A DNA stretch of 13,785 nucleotides from Betaproteobacteria bacterium (GTDB taxonomy: Bacteria; Pseudomonadota; Gammaproteobacteria; Burkholderiales; Burkholderiaceae_E), in NCBI GenBank assembly GCA_009925965.1, contig RFPW01000039.1, positions 1 to 13,785 of the forward strand, read 5' to 3'. Positions 7,587-13,785 of this stretch are shown here, one piece after another. The notes beneath the pieces were generated by a model. The model searched no databases. It was given only the letters and a program-made list of their open reading frames with translations, and was not told where the DNA came from. Numbering within the stretch: position 1 is the first letter of the stretch; each line of letters begins with the position of its first letter. Both the position numbers and the translations under genes were made by a program.

Positions 7587-7596
7587 ACTGATCAGT
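7587..7596. promoter_or_regulatory. Perfect 10-bp palindrome, candidate TetR operator
   Basis: ACTGATCAGT is fully self-complementary and lies in the 134-base gap between tetR and the divergent SDR operon. A TATATT at 7577-7582, five bases upstream, could be the -10 element of the SDR promoter (with a weak TTATGG at 7553-7558, spacer 18), which would place the palindrome at the transcription start, an ideal repressor position. The -35 match is poor, so the promoter itself is tentative. Confidence 0.55.
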
Positions 7597-7640
7597 CCAC
7601 AACTACAAGACGCCAAGCCATCAAGGCTGAGGAGCACCTC

Positions 7641-8429
7641 ATGAACAAGCCCGTCTGCCTGATCCTGGGCGCCGGCGCCGGCATCGGCGGCAATGTCGCC
7701 AAACGTTTTGCCCGTGAGGGCTACCACGCCTGCCTGGCGCGGCGTACCGACCAGGCCGGCCTGGACCGACTGGTAGCCGAGATCGAAGCTGAGGGTGGCT
7801 CGGCCACCGGATTCATGCTCAATGCGGTGGAGGAAGGCAGCATCGAGCAACTGGTCACCCACATCGAGGCCGAGGTCGGCCCGATCGGCGTGGCGCTGTT
7901 CAACCTGGGTGCGCAGATCGGCGACCGTGGTCTCGCGAGCACCACGCTGAAGCAGTTCGAGATGGGCTGGCGCATGGCCACCTTCGGCCTGTTCCGTCTG
8001 GCGCAAGTCCTGTTTCCATACATGGAGCAGCGCGGTAAGGGGGTGTTACTGGTCACCTCGGCAACCGCCGCGATGCGCGGCAATGCCGGCCAGCATTCGC
8101 ATGCCGCGGCCATGGGGGGGCGGCGCATGCTGTGCCAGTCGCTGAACGCCCAGTTCGCGAGCAAGGGCATCCATGTCGCGCACATCGTCATTGACGGCGC
8201 GGTGGACGCACCCGACACCCTGGGCAAGATGCTCGGCCCCGAGCGCTTCGAGGCGCTGCGCCAGAAGAAGGGTCTGGATAACGACGGCCTGCTGGTACCC
8301 GCCGAAGTGGCCAACTCCTACTTCTACCTCGCGCACCAGCACCGTTCGGCCTGGACCTTTGAGATGGACCTGCGCGCCCATTCAGACTTGGCGTGGTGGA
8401 ACCATGCCTCCAACCCCGACATCAAATAA
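7641..8429 (+). CDS. Atypical short-chain dehydrogenase/reductase-like protein lacking the YxxxK pair
   Basis: A 262-residue Rossmann-fold protein of usual SDR length, started by ATG after GAGGAG at 7629-7634. The nucleotide-binding loop is intact (LILGAGAGIGGNVAKRFA, G10-x3-G14-x-G16), and LFNLGAQIG at 87-94 replaces the usual NNAG. S140 in LLVTSATAAMRG corresponds to the catalytic serine region. Where Tyr-x3-Lys should stand, the sequence is GQHSHAAAMGGRRML: the tyrosine position is H154 and the lysine position M158. The cofactor site therefore looks usable but ordinary SDR acid-base chemistry does not. It is the first gene of the operon with the isomerase and crotonase, 10 bases before the next gene. 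It may be a divergent dehydrogenase or reductase, or a non-redox SDR. Substrate unknown. Confidence 0.9.
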   Translation: MNKPVCLILGAGAGIGGNVAKRFAREGYHACLARRTDQAGLDRLVAEIEAEGGSATGFMLNAVEEGSIEQLVTHIEAEVGPIGVALFNLGAQIGDRGLASTTLKQFEMGWRMATFGLFRLAQVLFPYMEQRGKGVLLVTSATAAMRGNAGQHSHAAAMGGRRMLCQSLNAQFASKGIHVAHIVIDGAVDAPDTLGKMLGPERFEALRQKKGLDNDGLLVPAEVANSYFYLAHQHRSAWTFEMDLRAHSDLAWWNHASNPDIK

Positions 8430-8439
8430 GAGGATGACG

Positions 8440-9042
8440 ATGACTAAAACCATTGAATTGATCTTCGACTTCGTGAGCCCCAACGCCTATCTGGTGTGGC
8501 AACCGCTGCGCGCGGTCGCCGCACGGCAGGGTGCGCAAGTCAAAATCACGCCGGCATTCCTTGGCGGGATGCACAAGCTGACCGGCAATGCGCCACCCTT
8601 CATCCGCGATGCAGAAGTGAAGGGCAAGAACGACTACGCCAGTTTGGAAATGCAGCGTTTCATCGCAAAACACGGCCTCCATCGATTCAAGATGAATCCC
8701 AAGTTCCCGTTTAACTCGATCAACCTGCTGCGGATGCTGGTGTCGCTGCCAGGCGATGACCAGATCAAGTTCATCGATGCCATGACACCAGCAATCTGGG
8801 AACAAGAGCTCGACGTTTCCGATGCCGCAGCGGTTGCTGCGGTGCTGACCAAGGCCGGCTTCGATGCGGAGTCCCTTGCCGCAAAAGCGCAGGATCCGGC
8901 CATCAAACAGGCCGTGATCGACAACACCGAAAAGGCGGTCGAACGCGGGACGTTTGGCATTCCGACGTTCTTCATCGGCAAGGAGATGTTCTTCGGCAAA
9001 GAGCGCCTTGGGCAGATCGAAGAGATGCTTGAAAGCAGCTGA
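8440..9042 (+). CDS. 2-hydroxychromene-2-carboxylate isomerase / kappa-class GST-like (DsbA-fold) protein
   Basis: The 200-residue product has the thioredoxin-like DsbA fold of kappa glutathione transferases. Landmarks: FDFVSPNAYLVW at 9-20 with S13 at the glutathione-activating serine position; FLGGMHKLTGNAPP at 40-53; NPKFPFNSINLLR at 86-98; and GTFGIPTFFIGKEMFFGKERL near 170-190, with the cis-proline P175 and the terminal FG-x-x-RL signature. The founding enzyme isomerises 2-hydroxychromene-2-carboxylate in naphthalene breakdown using glutathione; relatives serve other aromatic or ring-opening routes. The ATG at 8440 is preferred over 8434 because GAGG at 8430-8433 is six bases upstream of it. 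It follows the SDR stop by 10 bases, so the two are co-transcribed. No naphthalene genes are nearby, so the substrate is unknown. Confidence 0.92.
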   Translation: MTKTIELIFDFVSPNAYLVWQPLRAVAARQGAQVKITPAFLGGMHKLTGNAPPFIRDAEVKGKNDYASLEMQRFIAKHGLHRFKMNPKFPFNSINLLRMLVSLPGDDQIKFIDAMTPAIWEQELDVSDAAAVAAVLTKAGFDAESLAAKAQDPAIKQAVIDNTEKAVERGTFGIPTFFIGKEMFFGKERLGQIEEMLESS

Positions 9043-9136
9043 TCATGTGCCTGGCGCTGCCGGACGCAGCAAGTGCCATGATTCACCCGCCTGACAGAGG
9101 CCCGCCCCCTGTTCACACAAACCACCGGAGAACACC

Positions 9137-9937
9137 ATGAGCCAGGACCTGTTGGAGACGATTGAGGGTGGCGTCGCCACGTTGACCATGAACCGCCCCG
9201 AAGCGCGCAACGCGCTGTCGACCGCGATGTTCGACGGCCTTTACGAGGCCTTGCCGCGCCTGGCCAACGACCCGGCTGTGCGCCTGGTGGTGCTCACCGG
9301 CGCGGGGGCAGCGTTCTGCTCGGGCGGCGACGTGAAGGGCTTTGCACGGCGTGCCAGCGGCGAGGCGTCGACCATGACCTTCGACCACCGGGTGACCGAT
9401 GTACGTACGCGCATGGAAGTCAGCCGTTGGCTCCACGAGATGCCCAAGCCCACGCTCGCGGTGATCCCCGGCCCAGCGGCGGGTGCCGGCCTGTCGCTTG
9501 CCCTGGCCTGCGACATGCGCATCGCGTCCGAGGATGCCAAGCTCACCACCGCGTTCTCCAAGATCGGCCTGTCTGGCGACTTTGGCGGCAGCTACTTTCT
9601 CAACCACCTGGTCGGTGCAGCCAAGGCGCGCGAAATGTACTTCACCGGGCAGGTGCTCAGTGGCGCCGAAGCCCAGCGCATTGGCTTGGTGAACCGCGCG
9701 GTGCCCGCTGCGCAACTGGCCGAGGCGGCCCGGGCCTGGGCCGCCGAGCTGGCGGCGCTGCCGACCATCGCTGTCGGCTACATGAAGCGCAATCTGAACA
9801 TCGGGCTGCGCGGGTCCTTGTCAGACGTGCTGGACGCCGAGGCGATCCACATGATCCGCACCTTCGAGACGGCCGATCACAAGTCAGCGGCTGCGGCCTT
9901 CGTTGAAAAACGTGCGCCGAGCTTCGAAGGACGCTGA
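9137..9937 (+). CDS. Enoyl-CoA hydratase/isomerase (crotonase) family protein, PaaG-like active site
   Basis: A 266-residue crotonase started by ATG after GGAGA at 9127-9131. The oxyanion-hole segments are intact: FCSGGDVKGF at 60-69 and PAAGAGLSLALACD at 113-126. The two hydratase glutamates are missing: the GGGCE position is S120 and the QPE position is S141 (AFSKIGL). An aspartate, D148 in GLSGDFGGSYFL, is kept; in PaaG-type isomerases the equivalent aspartate is catalytic. This suggests an isomerase, C-C cleaving or related reaction on an acyl-CoA rather than simple hydration. The C-terminus AAAAFVEKRAPSFEGR is typical. It is the third gene after the SDR and isomerase; the 94-base gap before it is larger than the first but has no clear terminator, so one operon is likely. 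Confidence 0.93.
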   Translation: MSQDLLETIEGGVATLTMNRPEARNALSTAMFDGLYEALPRLANDPAVRLVVLTGAGAAFCSGGDVKGFARRASGEASTMTFDHRVTDVRTRMEVSRWLHEMPKPTLAVIPGPAAGAGLSLALACDMRIASEDAKLTTAFSKIGLSGDFGGSYFLNHLVGAAKAREMYFTGQVLSGAEAQRIGLVNRAVPAAQLAEAARAWAAELAALPTIAVGYMKRNLNIGLRGSLSDVLDAEAIHMIRTFETADHKSAAAAFVEKRAPSFEGR

Positions 9938-10001
9938 GGGCCGGCCGGCGACAACACCGTTGGAGTCTAAAAACAGTACATAGAGACAAACTGGCCGGTT
10001 T

Positions 10002-12881
10002 CTATGGCGCTGCAGCCATCCCTCGCGCCCCGGGTGTTGCAGCTGCCCTCAGCATGGCCTCGAACTGCTCGACTGGTTGGGGCTTGTCGAAAAGATAGCC
10101 CTGAAATTGATCGCAGCCGTCCTCGATCAATAATTGCAGTTGCTCCTCGGTTTCCACCCCCTCAGCAATACACTCGAGCCCCAGTGTGGACGCCATTGAG
10201 ATGATGGTCCGAACGATGGTGCGATCTTGACTGTCGAGCGCGATGTCCCGGATGAAAGACTGATCGATCTTTAGCTGCCCAATCGGGAGTTTCTGCAAGT
10301 ACTGCAGTGACGAGTACCCGGTTCCGAAGTCGTCCAGGGCAAACTCGAATCCCTCTTTTCGCAAGAGCTGCATCTTTGCGCTGGCCTCCTCGTGATCGTC
10401 CAGCAAAACTCGCTCAGTCAACTCGAATTTGATGAGTTTCGGGTTCACTCCATATTGCTGCACGGTACCCAGCACCTCGTCAACGAAACCTTCGCCCCGA
10501 AATCTAGGCGCACTCACGTTAATCGCCACACAAAGGTCGCGAGTTTCGGGACTTTTTTCCCACGCTTTCAGTTGACTGCAAACTTGCCGTAAGACGTTCT
10601 GACCAATTGGTATGACGAGAGTAGTCTGCTCAGCAATATCGATGAAGTGTTTCGGGGAGACGATTCCTTGCGTCGGATGATTCCATCGAAGCAGAGCTTC
10701 GGCCCCTAAGGTCTTGAGGTCTCGGTCGACTTGGCGTTGGTAGTAAATCTGGAATCGATCGCTCTTGATTGCTTCCCTGAGTTCTCCTTCGGTCTTAGCC
10801 CGCGCCTGAATAACGAGTTCCATGGAGGGATTGAAAAATTTCAGGCGGTTTCGTCCGTCGTGCTTGGACTCGTACATCGCGATATCGGCCTGTTTCAGAA
10901 GCTCCTCGAGTTCGGCCTCGCTTTCCCGAAAGATCGTGACCCCCATGCTGGCGCTACAGTGATGGATGTGTAATTCCACGTGAAATGATTCGTTCAATTC
11001 GAATAGAATCTTCTCGCCCACTGCCTCCGCACGCACTGCGGCCTCGATGGGCTCCCTGCCAAGTCTGGTGAGAATGATCAGGAACTCATCCCCCCCAAGT
11101 CTGGCAACCAGATCGCCTTGACGCACGCAATTCTTCAGCCGTGTGGCGACCTGCTTCAAAAGCAGATCTCCGACTGAATGGCCAAGGCTGTCGTTGATTA
11201 ACTTGAAATTATCAAGATCGATAAAAAGCAGTGCTCCCATATCCTTGCTGCGGTGGCTGGCGGCTAACCCGCGCTTGAGGTACCGCGCCAGGTAGCGACG
11301 GTTTGGTAAGCCCGTTAGATGGTCGTTAAATGCAAGCGCTTGCATTTCCTTTGCAGCTGCTTTTTTCGCTGTGATGTCTGTGAAGCGGAGCACGTAGTTC
11401 GTGGTCTTGCCTCGTGGATCTTTGACCGCAGTTGCGCTCATGTGCAGAGGGTAGATCTCCTTGTTCTTGCGCTGACTTTTGAGTTCTCCCTCCCAATGAC
11501 CCTCGCTCTTGAGGAAGTCCAGTATGCCCAAATAGATGCTGCGATCCAGGACAGTGGGCACGAACATTTCGGGGGTTTTGCCAATCAGCTCTTGCTCGGA
11601 GTACCCCGTCATACGGATGAATTCCGTGTTGACTTTTAGAATTTTGAATTCTGGATTGACGGCAAGAACACCCAGCGCAGATTCAAAGACCGTTGCAGCG
11701 ATCGCAAGCTCATTCTCAGCCCGGCGAGCTGCCGTCACATCAGTCGCAACGCCACCGATTCCAATGATTTCTCCAGCGAGGTTGTGCAAAGGGAAGTTGG
11801 TGCTCAGGAGAATTCTTGGTTCGCCATGAGACTGGCTGTGCACGGGTCGCTCTCGTGTCGAGGTTCGCCCGGTTCTCGCGATGTCGGCGTCCTCTTTGGC
11901 GGTGTTTTCCAGTTCCTCGGGCGAGAGAAAAATGGAGGCGTCCTGCCCGAGGATGTCTTGCGTCTTGTGTCCGTAGAAAGACGCCATGGCCTCGTTTGCG
12001 AACAGCACCCTTTGCTTGAGGTCGAAGGCAAATATCTGCGCAGGCACCGAATCAATCACGGACTGCAGAATGGCGCGGTCACCGAGAAGCGTCTGCTCGA
12101 TAATTTTGAAATTGTGGATGTCGGTACTGGTACCAAACCATTTGCTAATCGCGCCGTCCAGACCGAACGCTGGGACAGCGCGCATAAACCACCATCCGTA
12201 GCTGCCGTCGTGCTTTCGTAAGCGAAGCTCGATCGCATACTCGCTTCGGTTCTTCAGCGCCTTGTTCCACTGATCCTGGGCGAGTTGCGCATCGTCTTCG
12301 TGAACCAACTGGTCCCATCGGTGGCCGTAGCACTCTTGAGCAGTCAGACCACTGTAATCAAGCCAGGCCTCACTAAAGTAAACGCCAGTGCCGTCTGGCA
12401 GTGCGCTCCAAGCCATCCCGAGAGCGGATTGCGCAAGAAGCCTGAATTCCTGCTCTTTTTTGGAAATAACGGACTTGAGATTGATGTTCTCAGACACATC
12501 AGTGGCGATCCCACACAGCCCGATCACACGATTTTGTCGATCATAGAGCGGTGCTTTGACGGTCCGAAACGTCGTAAACACACTGGTCGAGAGGATGACG
12601 CCGCTTTCAACGCCCGCGAACGTCGCCTCGGTCTGCAGGACCTTGAGATCATGTTCGCGCATCGATTGCGCAAGCTCGGCTTGAAAGAAATCCCCATCTG
12701 TCGCGCCAATAATGCGTACCAGCTCTACATCAAACAGTTTCTCGATTTGGCTATTGGCGTAGGTGTATCGACCCGACGGGTCTTTGGTGAACACATAAGT
12801 GCCAGCGCTCTCAATCAAAGAACTTAGGGCCGGGTAGAAGCCCTCCGGCGGTTGTCTTTGGGGTGATTCCGTGGTGGCCAT
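10002..12881 (-). CDS. PAS4-GGDEF-EAL cyclic di-GMP turnover protein
   Basis: A 959-residue cytosolic protein without signal peptide or membrane helices. Four PAS-type sensor domains come first: about 19-130, 143-262 (DGSYGWWFMRAVPAFG), 267-390 and 393-508 (VFESALGVLAVN). The GGDEF domain spans about 513-683 (DHLTGLPNRRYLARYL, FIDLDNFKLINDSLGH, ARLGGDEFLIIL) with G596-G597-D598-E599-F600 intact and the inhibitory I-site R587-x-x-D590 five residues before it. The EAL domain spans about 698-945 with E728-A-L-L-R-W, N788, E820, D850-D851 (DDFGTGYSS), K871, E907 and Q926, the full set expected for phosphodiesterase activity. It could therefore both make and degrade c-di-GMP, with the PAS domains choosing. 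AAGGGG precedes the ATG by five bases. It is convergent with the crotonase operon, with 64 bases between. Confidence 0.97.
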   Translation of the reverse strand: MATTESPQRQPPEGFYPALSSLIESAGTYVFTKDPSGRYTYANSQIEKLFDVELVRIIGATDGDFFQAELAQSMREHDLKVLQTEATFAGVESGVILSTSVFTTFRTVKAPLYDRQNRVIGLCGIATDVSENINLKSVISKKEQEFRLLAQSALGMAWSALPDGTGVYFSEAWLDYSGLTAQECYGHRWDQLVHEDDAQLAQDQWNKALKNRSEYAIELRLRKHDGSYGWWFMRAVPAFGLDGAISKWFGTSTDIHNFKIIEQTLLGDRAILQSVIDSVPAQIFAFDLKQRVLFANEAMASFYGHKTQDILGQDASIFLSPEELENTAKEDADIARTGRTSTRERPVHSQSHGEPRILLSTNFPLHNLAGEIIGIGGVATDVTAARRAENELAIAATVFESALGVLAVNPEFKILKVNTEFIRMTGYSEQELIGKTPEMFVPTVLDRSIYLGILDFLKSEGHWEGELKSQRKNKEIYPLHMSATAVKDPRGKTTNYVLRFTDITAKKAAAKEMQALAFNDHLTGLPNRRYLARYLKRGLAASHRSKDMGALLFIDLDNFKLINDSLGHSVGDLLLKQVATRLKNCVRQGDLVARLGGDEFLIILTRLGREPIEAAVRAEAVGEKILFELNESFHVELHIHHCSASMGVTIFRESEAELEELLKQADIAMYESKHDGRNRLKFFNPSMELVIQARAKTEGELREAIKSDRFQIYYQRQVDRDLKTLGAEALLRWNHPTQGIVSPKHFIDIAEQTTLVIPIGQNVLRQVCSQLKAWEKSPETRDLCVAINVSAPRFRGEGFVDEVLGTVQQYGVNPKLIKFELTERVLLDDHEEASAKMQLLRKEGFEFALDDFGTGYSSLQYLQKLPIGQLKIDQSFIRDIALDSQDRTIVRTIISMASTLGLECIAEGVETEEQLQLLIEDGCDQFQGYLFDKPQPVEQFEAMLRAAATPGARGMAAAP

Positions 12882-12897
12882 GAAAACCCCTTATCAC

Positions 12898-12925
12898 TTT
12901 ATGAGTTGGGCCCCCCAGGCGTTAA
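12898..12925 (-). promoter_or_regulatory. Possible sigma70 promoter of the GGDEF-EAL gene
   Basis: Reading leftward, TTAACG (12925-12920) and CATAAA (12903-12898) stand 16 bases apart, 17-44 bases before the start codon. Each matches four of six consensus bases. A CCAGG-N6-CCTGG inverted repeat overlaps the -35 side. Weak evidence from motif and position only. Confidence 0.3.
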
Positions 12926-13125
12926 CCTGGAGAGCAGCCTGTCCGCACGCTCAGCCTGCTCGGATCGTGCCCGGTTGTCGAACTTGGGCGTCGTCCGAAG
13001 CAATTCGATTGCCGCGCCGGATAACGGGACTCGATGGGCATGTTGATGACGCCGGCGTCACGCTCCAAGGTTTCGGCAGCCATGCCCTCGGAGAACGTTG
13101 TCGGCGCGTGGTCGGAAATCGTGAT
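12902..13125 (-). other. Coding-like scraps in two frames, unidentified possible gene remnant
   Basis: On the minus strand one frame reads ITISDHAPTTFSEGMAAE then TLERDAGVINMPIESRYPA (about 13125-13013). The next frame reads AAIELLRTTPKFDNRARSEQ then AERADRLLSRL (ending near 12925). The composition looks like real protein with a single frame change between them, but I do not recognise a family and see no start codon with a ribosome site. It may be a decayed gene, like the hpd relic, or chance. Confidence 0.25.
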
Positions 13126-13605
13126 CTGAATCAGACAGCCGCCCAAATGAACCGGGCGCCGAGGCGTCTGATCTGGCCGATGTCGCGGGCTCGGTTGCTT
13201 CGAAGGCGACCGCGACCGAAGACCCACGGGTTTGCAAATCGACTGACTGGCAGACGGCTATACGCGCAGGCGCTTTAAATCTGCCAAGCAAGGACTGTCC
13301 CATTCAGGTGGCTAACTCCGCATGTCCTTTCATCATCTTGATTAGGGTAAATGCTGACTTTTTTCACATTTTGTTTCATGCTATACAAAGCCCCGGGATC
13401 TGTTGGGTTTGCGCTTTAACACGATCGCAACGTTGCTAAATAGTCATGTTCTGCTGCAAAAAAATCGGCGAAATAGATTTATCTGTTTTTGTCGGTCTAG
13501 TTACAAAAGTGGTTTGTGGATTCGCTCCATCAATCTCTTTGGATGCGTACATGAAAAAGTCTAGTGGATTGATTTGGTTTCTCAATACCTTACAAGGAAA
13601 TGGCC
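13126..13605. other. Gene-free region upstream of the ABC binding-protein gene
   Basis: No convincing gene is seen. The first part is GC-rich and contains TGGCAGA (13248-13254) with its complement TCTGCCA (13280-13286) around 25 bases, a weak inverted repeat. From about 13320 to 13600 the sequence turns clearly AT-rich, as in a long promoter or leader region; a TATACA at 13382-13387 could be a -10 element but has no good -35 partner. Confidence 0.5.
13594..13598 (+). promoter_or_regulatory. Ribosome binding site favouring a GTG start at 13606
   Basis: AAGGA is only one base from the in-frame ATG at 13600 but seven bases from the in-frame GTG at 13606. The spacing favours GTG, giving a protein that begins MIRKCIQKLCL. 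Confidence 0.5.
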
Positions 13606-13785
13606 GTGATTAGAAAATGTATCCAAAAGCTCTGTTTGGCCACCGCCGTTGCGTTGGGATTGACAGTGGGACTTCCGCAGCTTGCGCTAAGCGCCGAAAC
13701 TCAGTATTTCCCGATCCCAAGCAGTCGGATTGGGCCATTTTCAGCCATGGGCACAGGCTATTACGGCGCCCAAATTGACTACATG
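13606..13785 (+). CDS. Probable ABC transporter periplasmic binding protein (branched-chain amino acid type), 5' part only
   Basis: Sixty codons are present before the window ends. The first 30 form a Sec signal peptide: basic MIRK, a hydrophobic core LATAVALGLTVGLPQLAL, and probable cleavage after LSA before ETQ. The mature N-terminus, QYFPIPSSRIGPFSAMGTG followed by YYGAQIDYM, resembles type I periplasmic binding proteins of the LivJ/urea-binding class, which begin with a short beta strand, an R-x-GP-(Y/F) turn and then a helix ending in (V/I)DYM or similar. Such proteins deliver amino acids, amides or aromatic acids to an ABC importer; permease and ATPase genes would be expected downstream. 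The start could also be the ATG at 13600, two codons longer, but the ribosome-site spacing favours GTG at 13606. Family call moderately sure; ligand unknown. Confidence 0.7.
   Translation, partial: MIRKCIQKLCLATAVALGLTVGLPQLALSAETQYFPIPSSRIGPFSAMGTGYYGAQIDYM

Noticed and set aside
7721..8314. Minus-strand open frame of about 197 codons inside the SDR gene
   Set aside because: It is a shadow of the SDR coding sequence without any family motif or ribosome site.
9113..9715. Minus-strand open frame of 200 codons inside the crotonase gene
   Set aside because: Histidine/arginine/glycine-rich shadow of a clear crotonase; no domain visible.
12871..13278. A 135-codon plus-strand open frame upstream of the ABC binding protein
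   Set aside because: It begins inside the start of the GGDEF-EAL gene, has arginine-rich low-information composition and no ribosome site.
13248..13286. TGGCAGA/TCTGCCA inverted repeat as an insertion-sequence end or attachment site
   Set aside because: Only seven bases long, with no transposase or integrase, no target-site duplication and no tRNA nearby.

Overview
The window looks like a chromosomal segment of a GC-rich betaproteobacterium, most likely Burkholderiales (Comamonadaceae or Alcaligenaceae type). The main reasons are two Bug-type (tripartite tricarboxylate, TctC-like) periplasmic binding proteins without TctA/TctB partners, one beside a divergent LysR regulator, together with a relict 4-hydroxyphenylpyruvate dioxygenase gene. 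The taxonomic call is an inference from gene style, not a measurement.

Left part (1-2240): a Bug-protein gene runs leftward off the window and carries a frameshift in a run of seven identical bases. It is divergent from a LysR regulator (909-1844), and the gap between them holds two inverted repeats. Directly after the LysR gene lies a heavily eroded relic of an hpd (HPPD) gene, recognisable as collinear pieces in three successive frames.

Aldarate module (2241-6180): a Bug binding protein and glucarate dehydratase (gudD) are transcribed leftward with one base between stop and start. Galactarate dehydratase (garD, GTG start) is divergent from them. Both enzymes make 5-dehydro-4-deoxy-D-glucarate, so the module probably captures and dehydrates both C6 aldaric acids. 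The lower pathway (aldolase or KDG dehydratase, reductase, kinase) is not in the window.

Middle (6348-9937): a GNAT acetyltransferase, then a TetR regulator divergent from a three-gene operon: an atypical SDR without the YxxxK pair, a kappa-GST-like/2-hydroxychromene-2-carboxylate isomerase, and a crotonase lacking both hydratase glutamates. A perfect 10-bp palindrome between tetR and the SDR is a good operator candidate. This operon looks like a small CoA-linked catabolic or detoxification route with no obvious textbook name, and it is the most interesting functional unit here.

Right part (10002-13785): a 959-residue PAS4-GGDEF-EAL protein, convergent to the crotonase, with cyclase motif, inhibitory I-site and phosphodiesterase motifs all intact. 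About 720 bases follow without a convincing gene, partly AT-rich and promoter-like and partly with coding-like scraps. The window ends in the first 60 codons of a secreted protein that looks like a branched-chain-amino-acid-type ABC transporter binding protein.

No tRNA, rRNA, CRISPR array, intact insertion sequence or convincing intrinsic terminator was seen.
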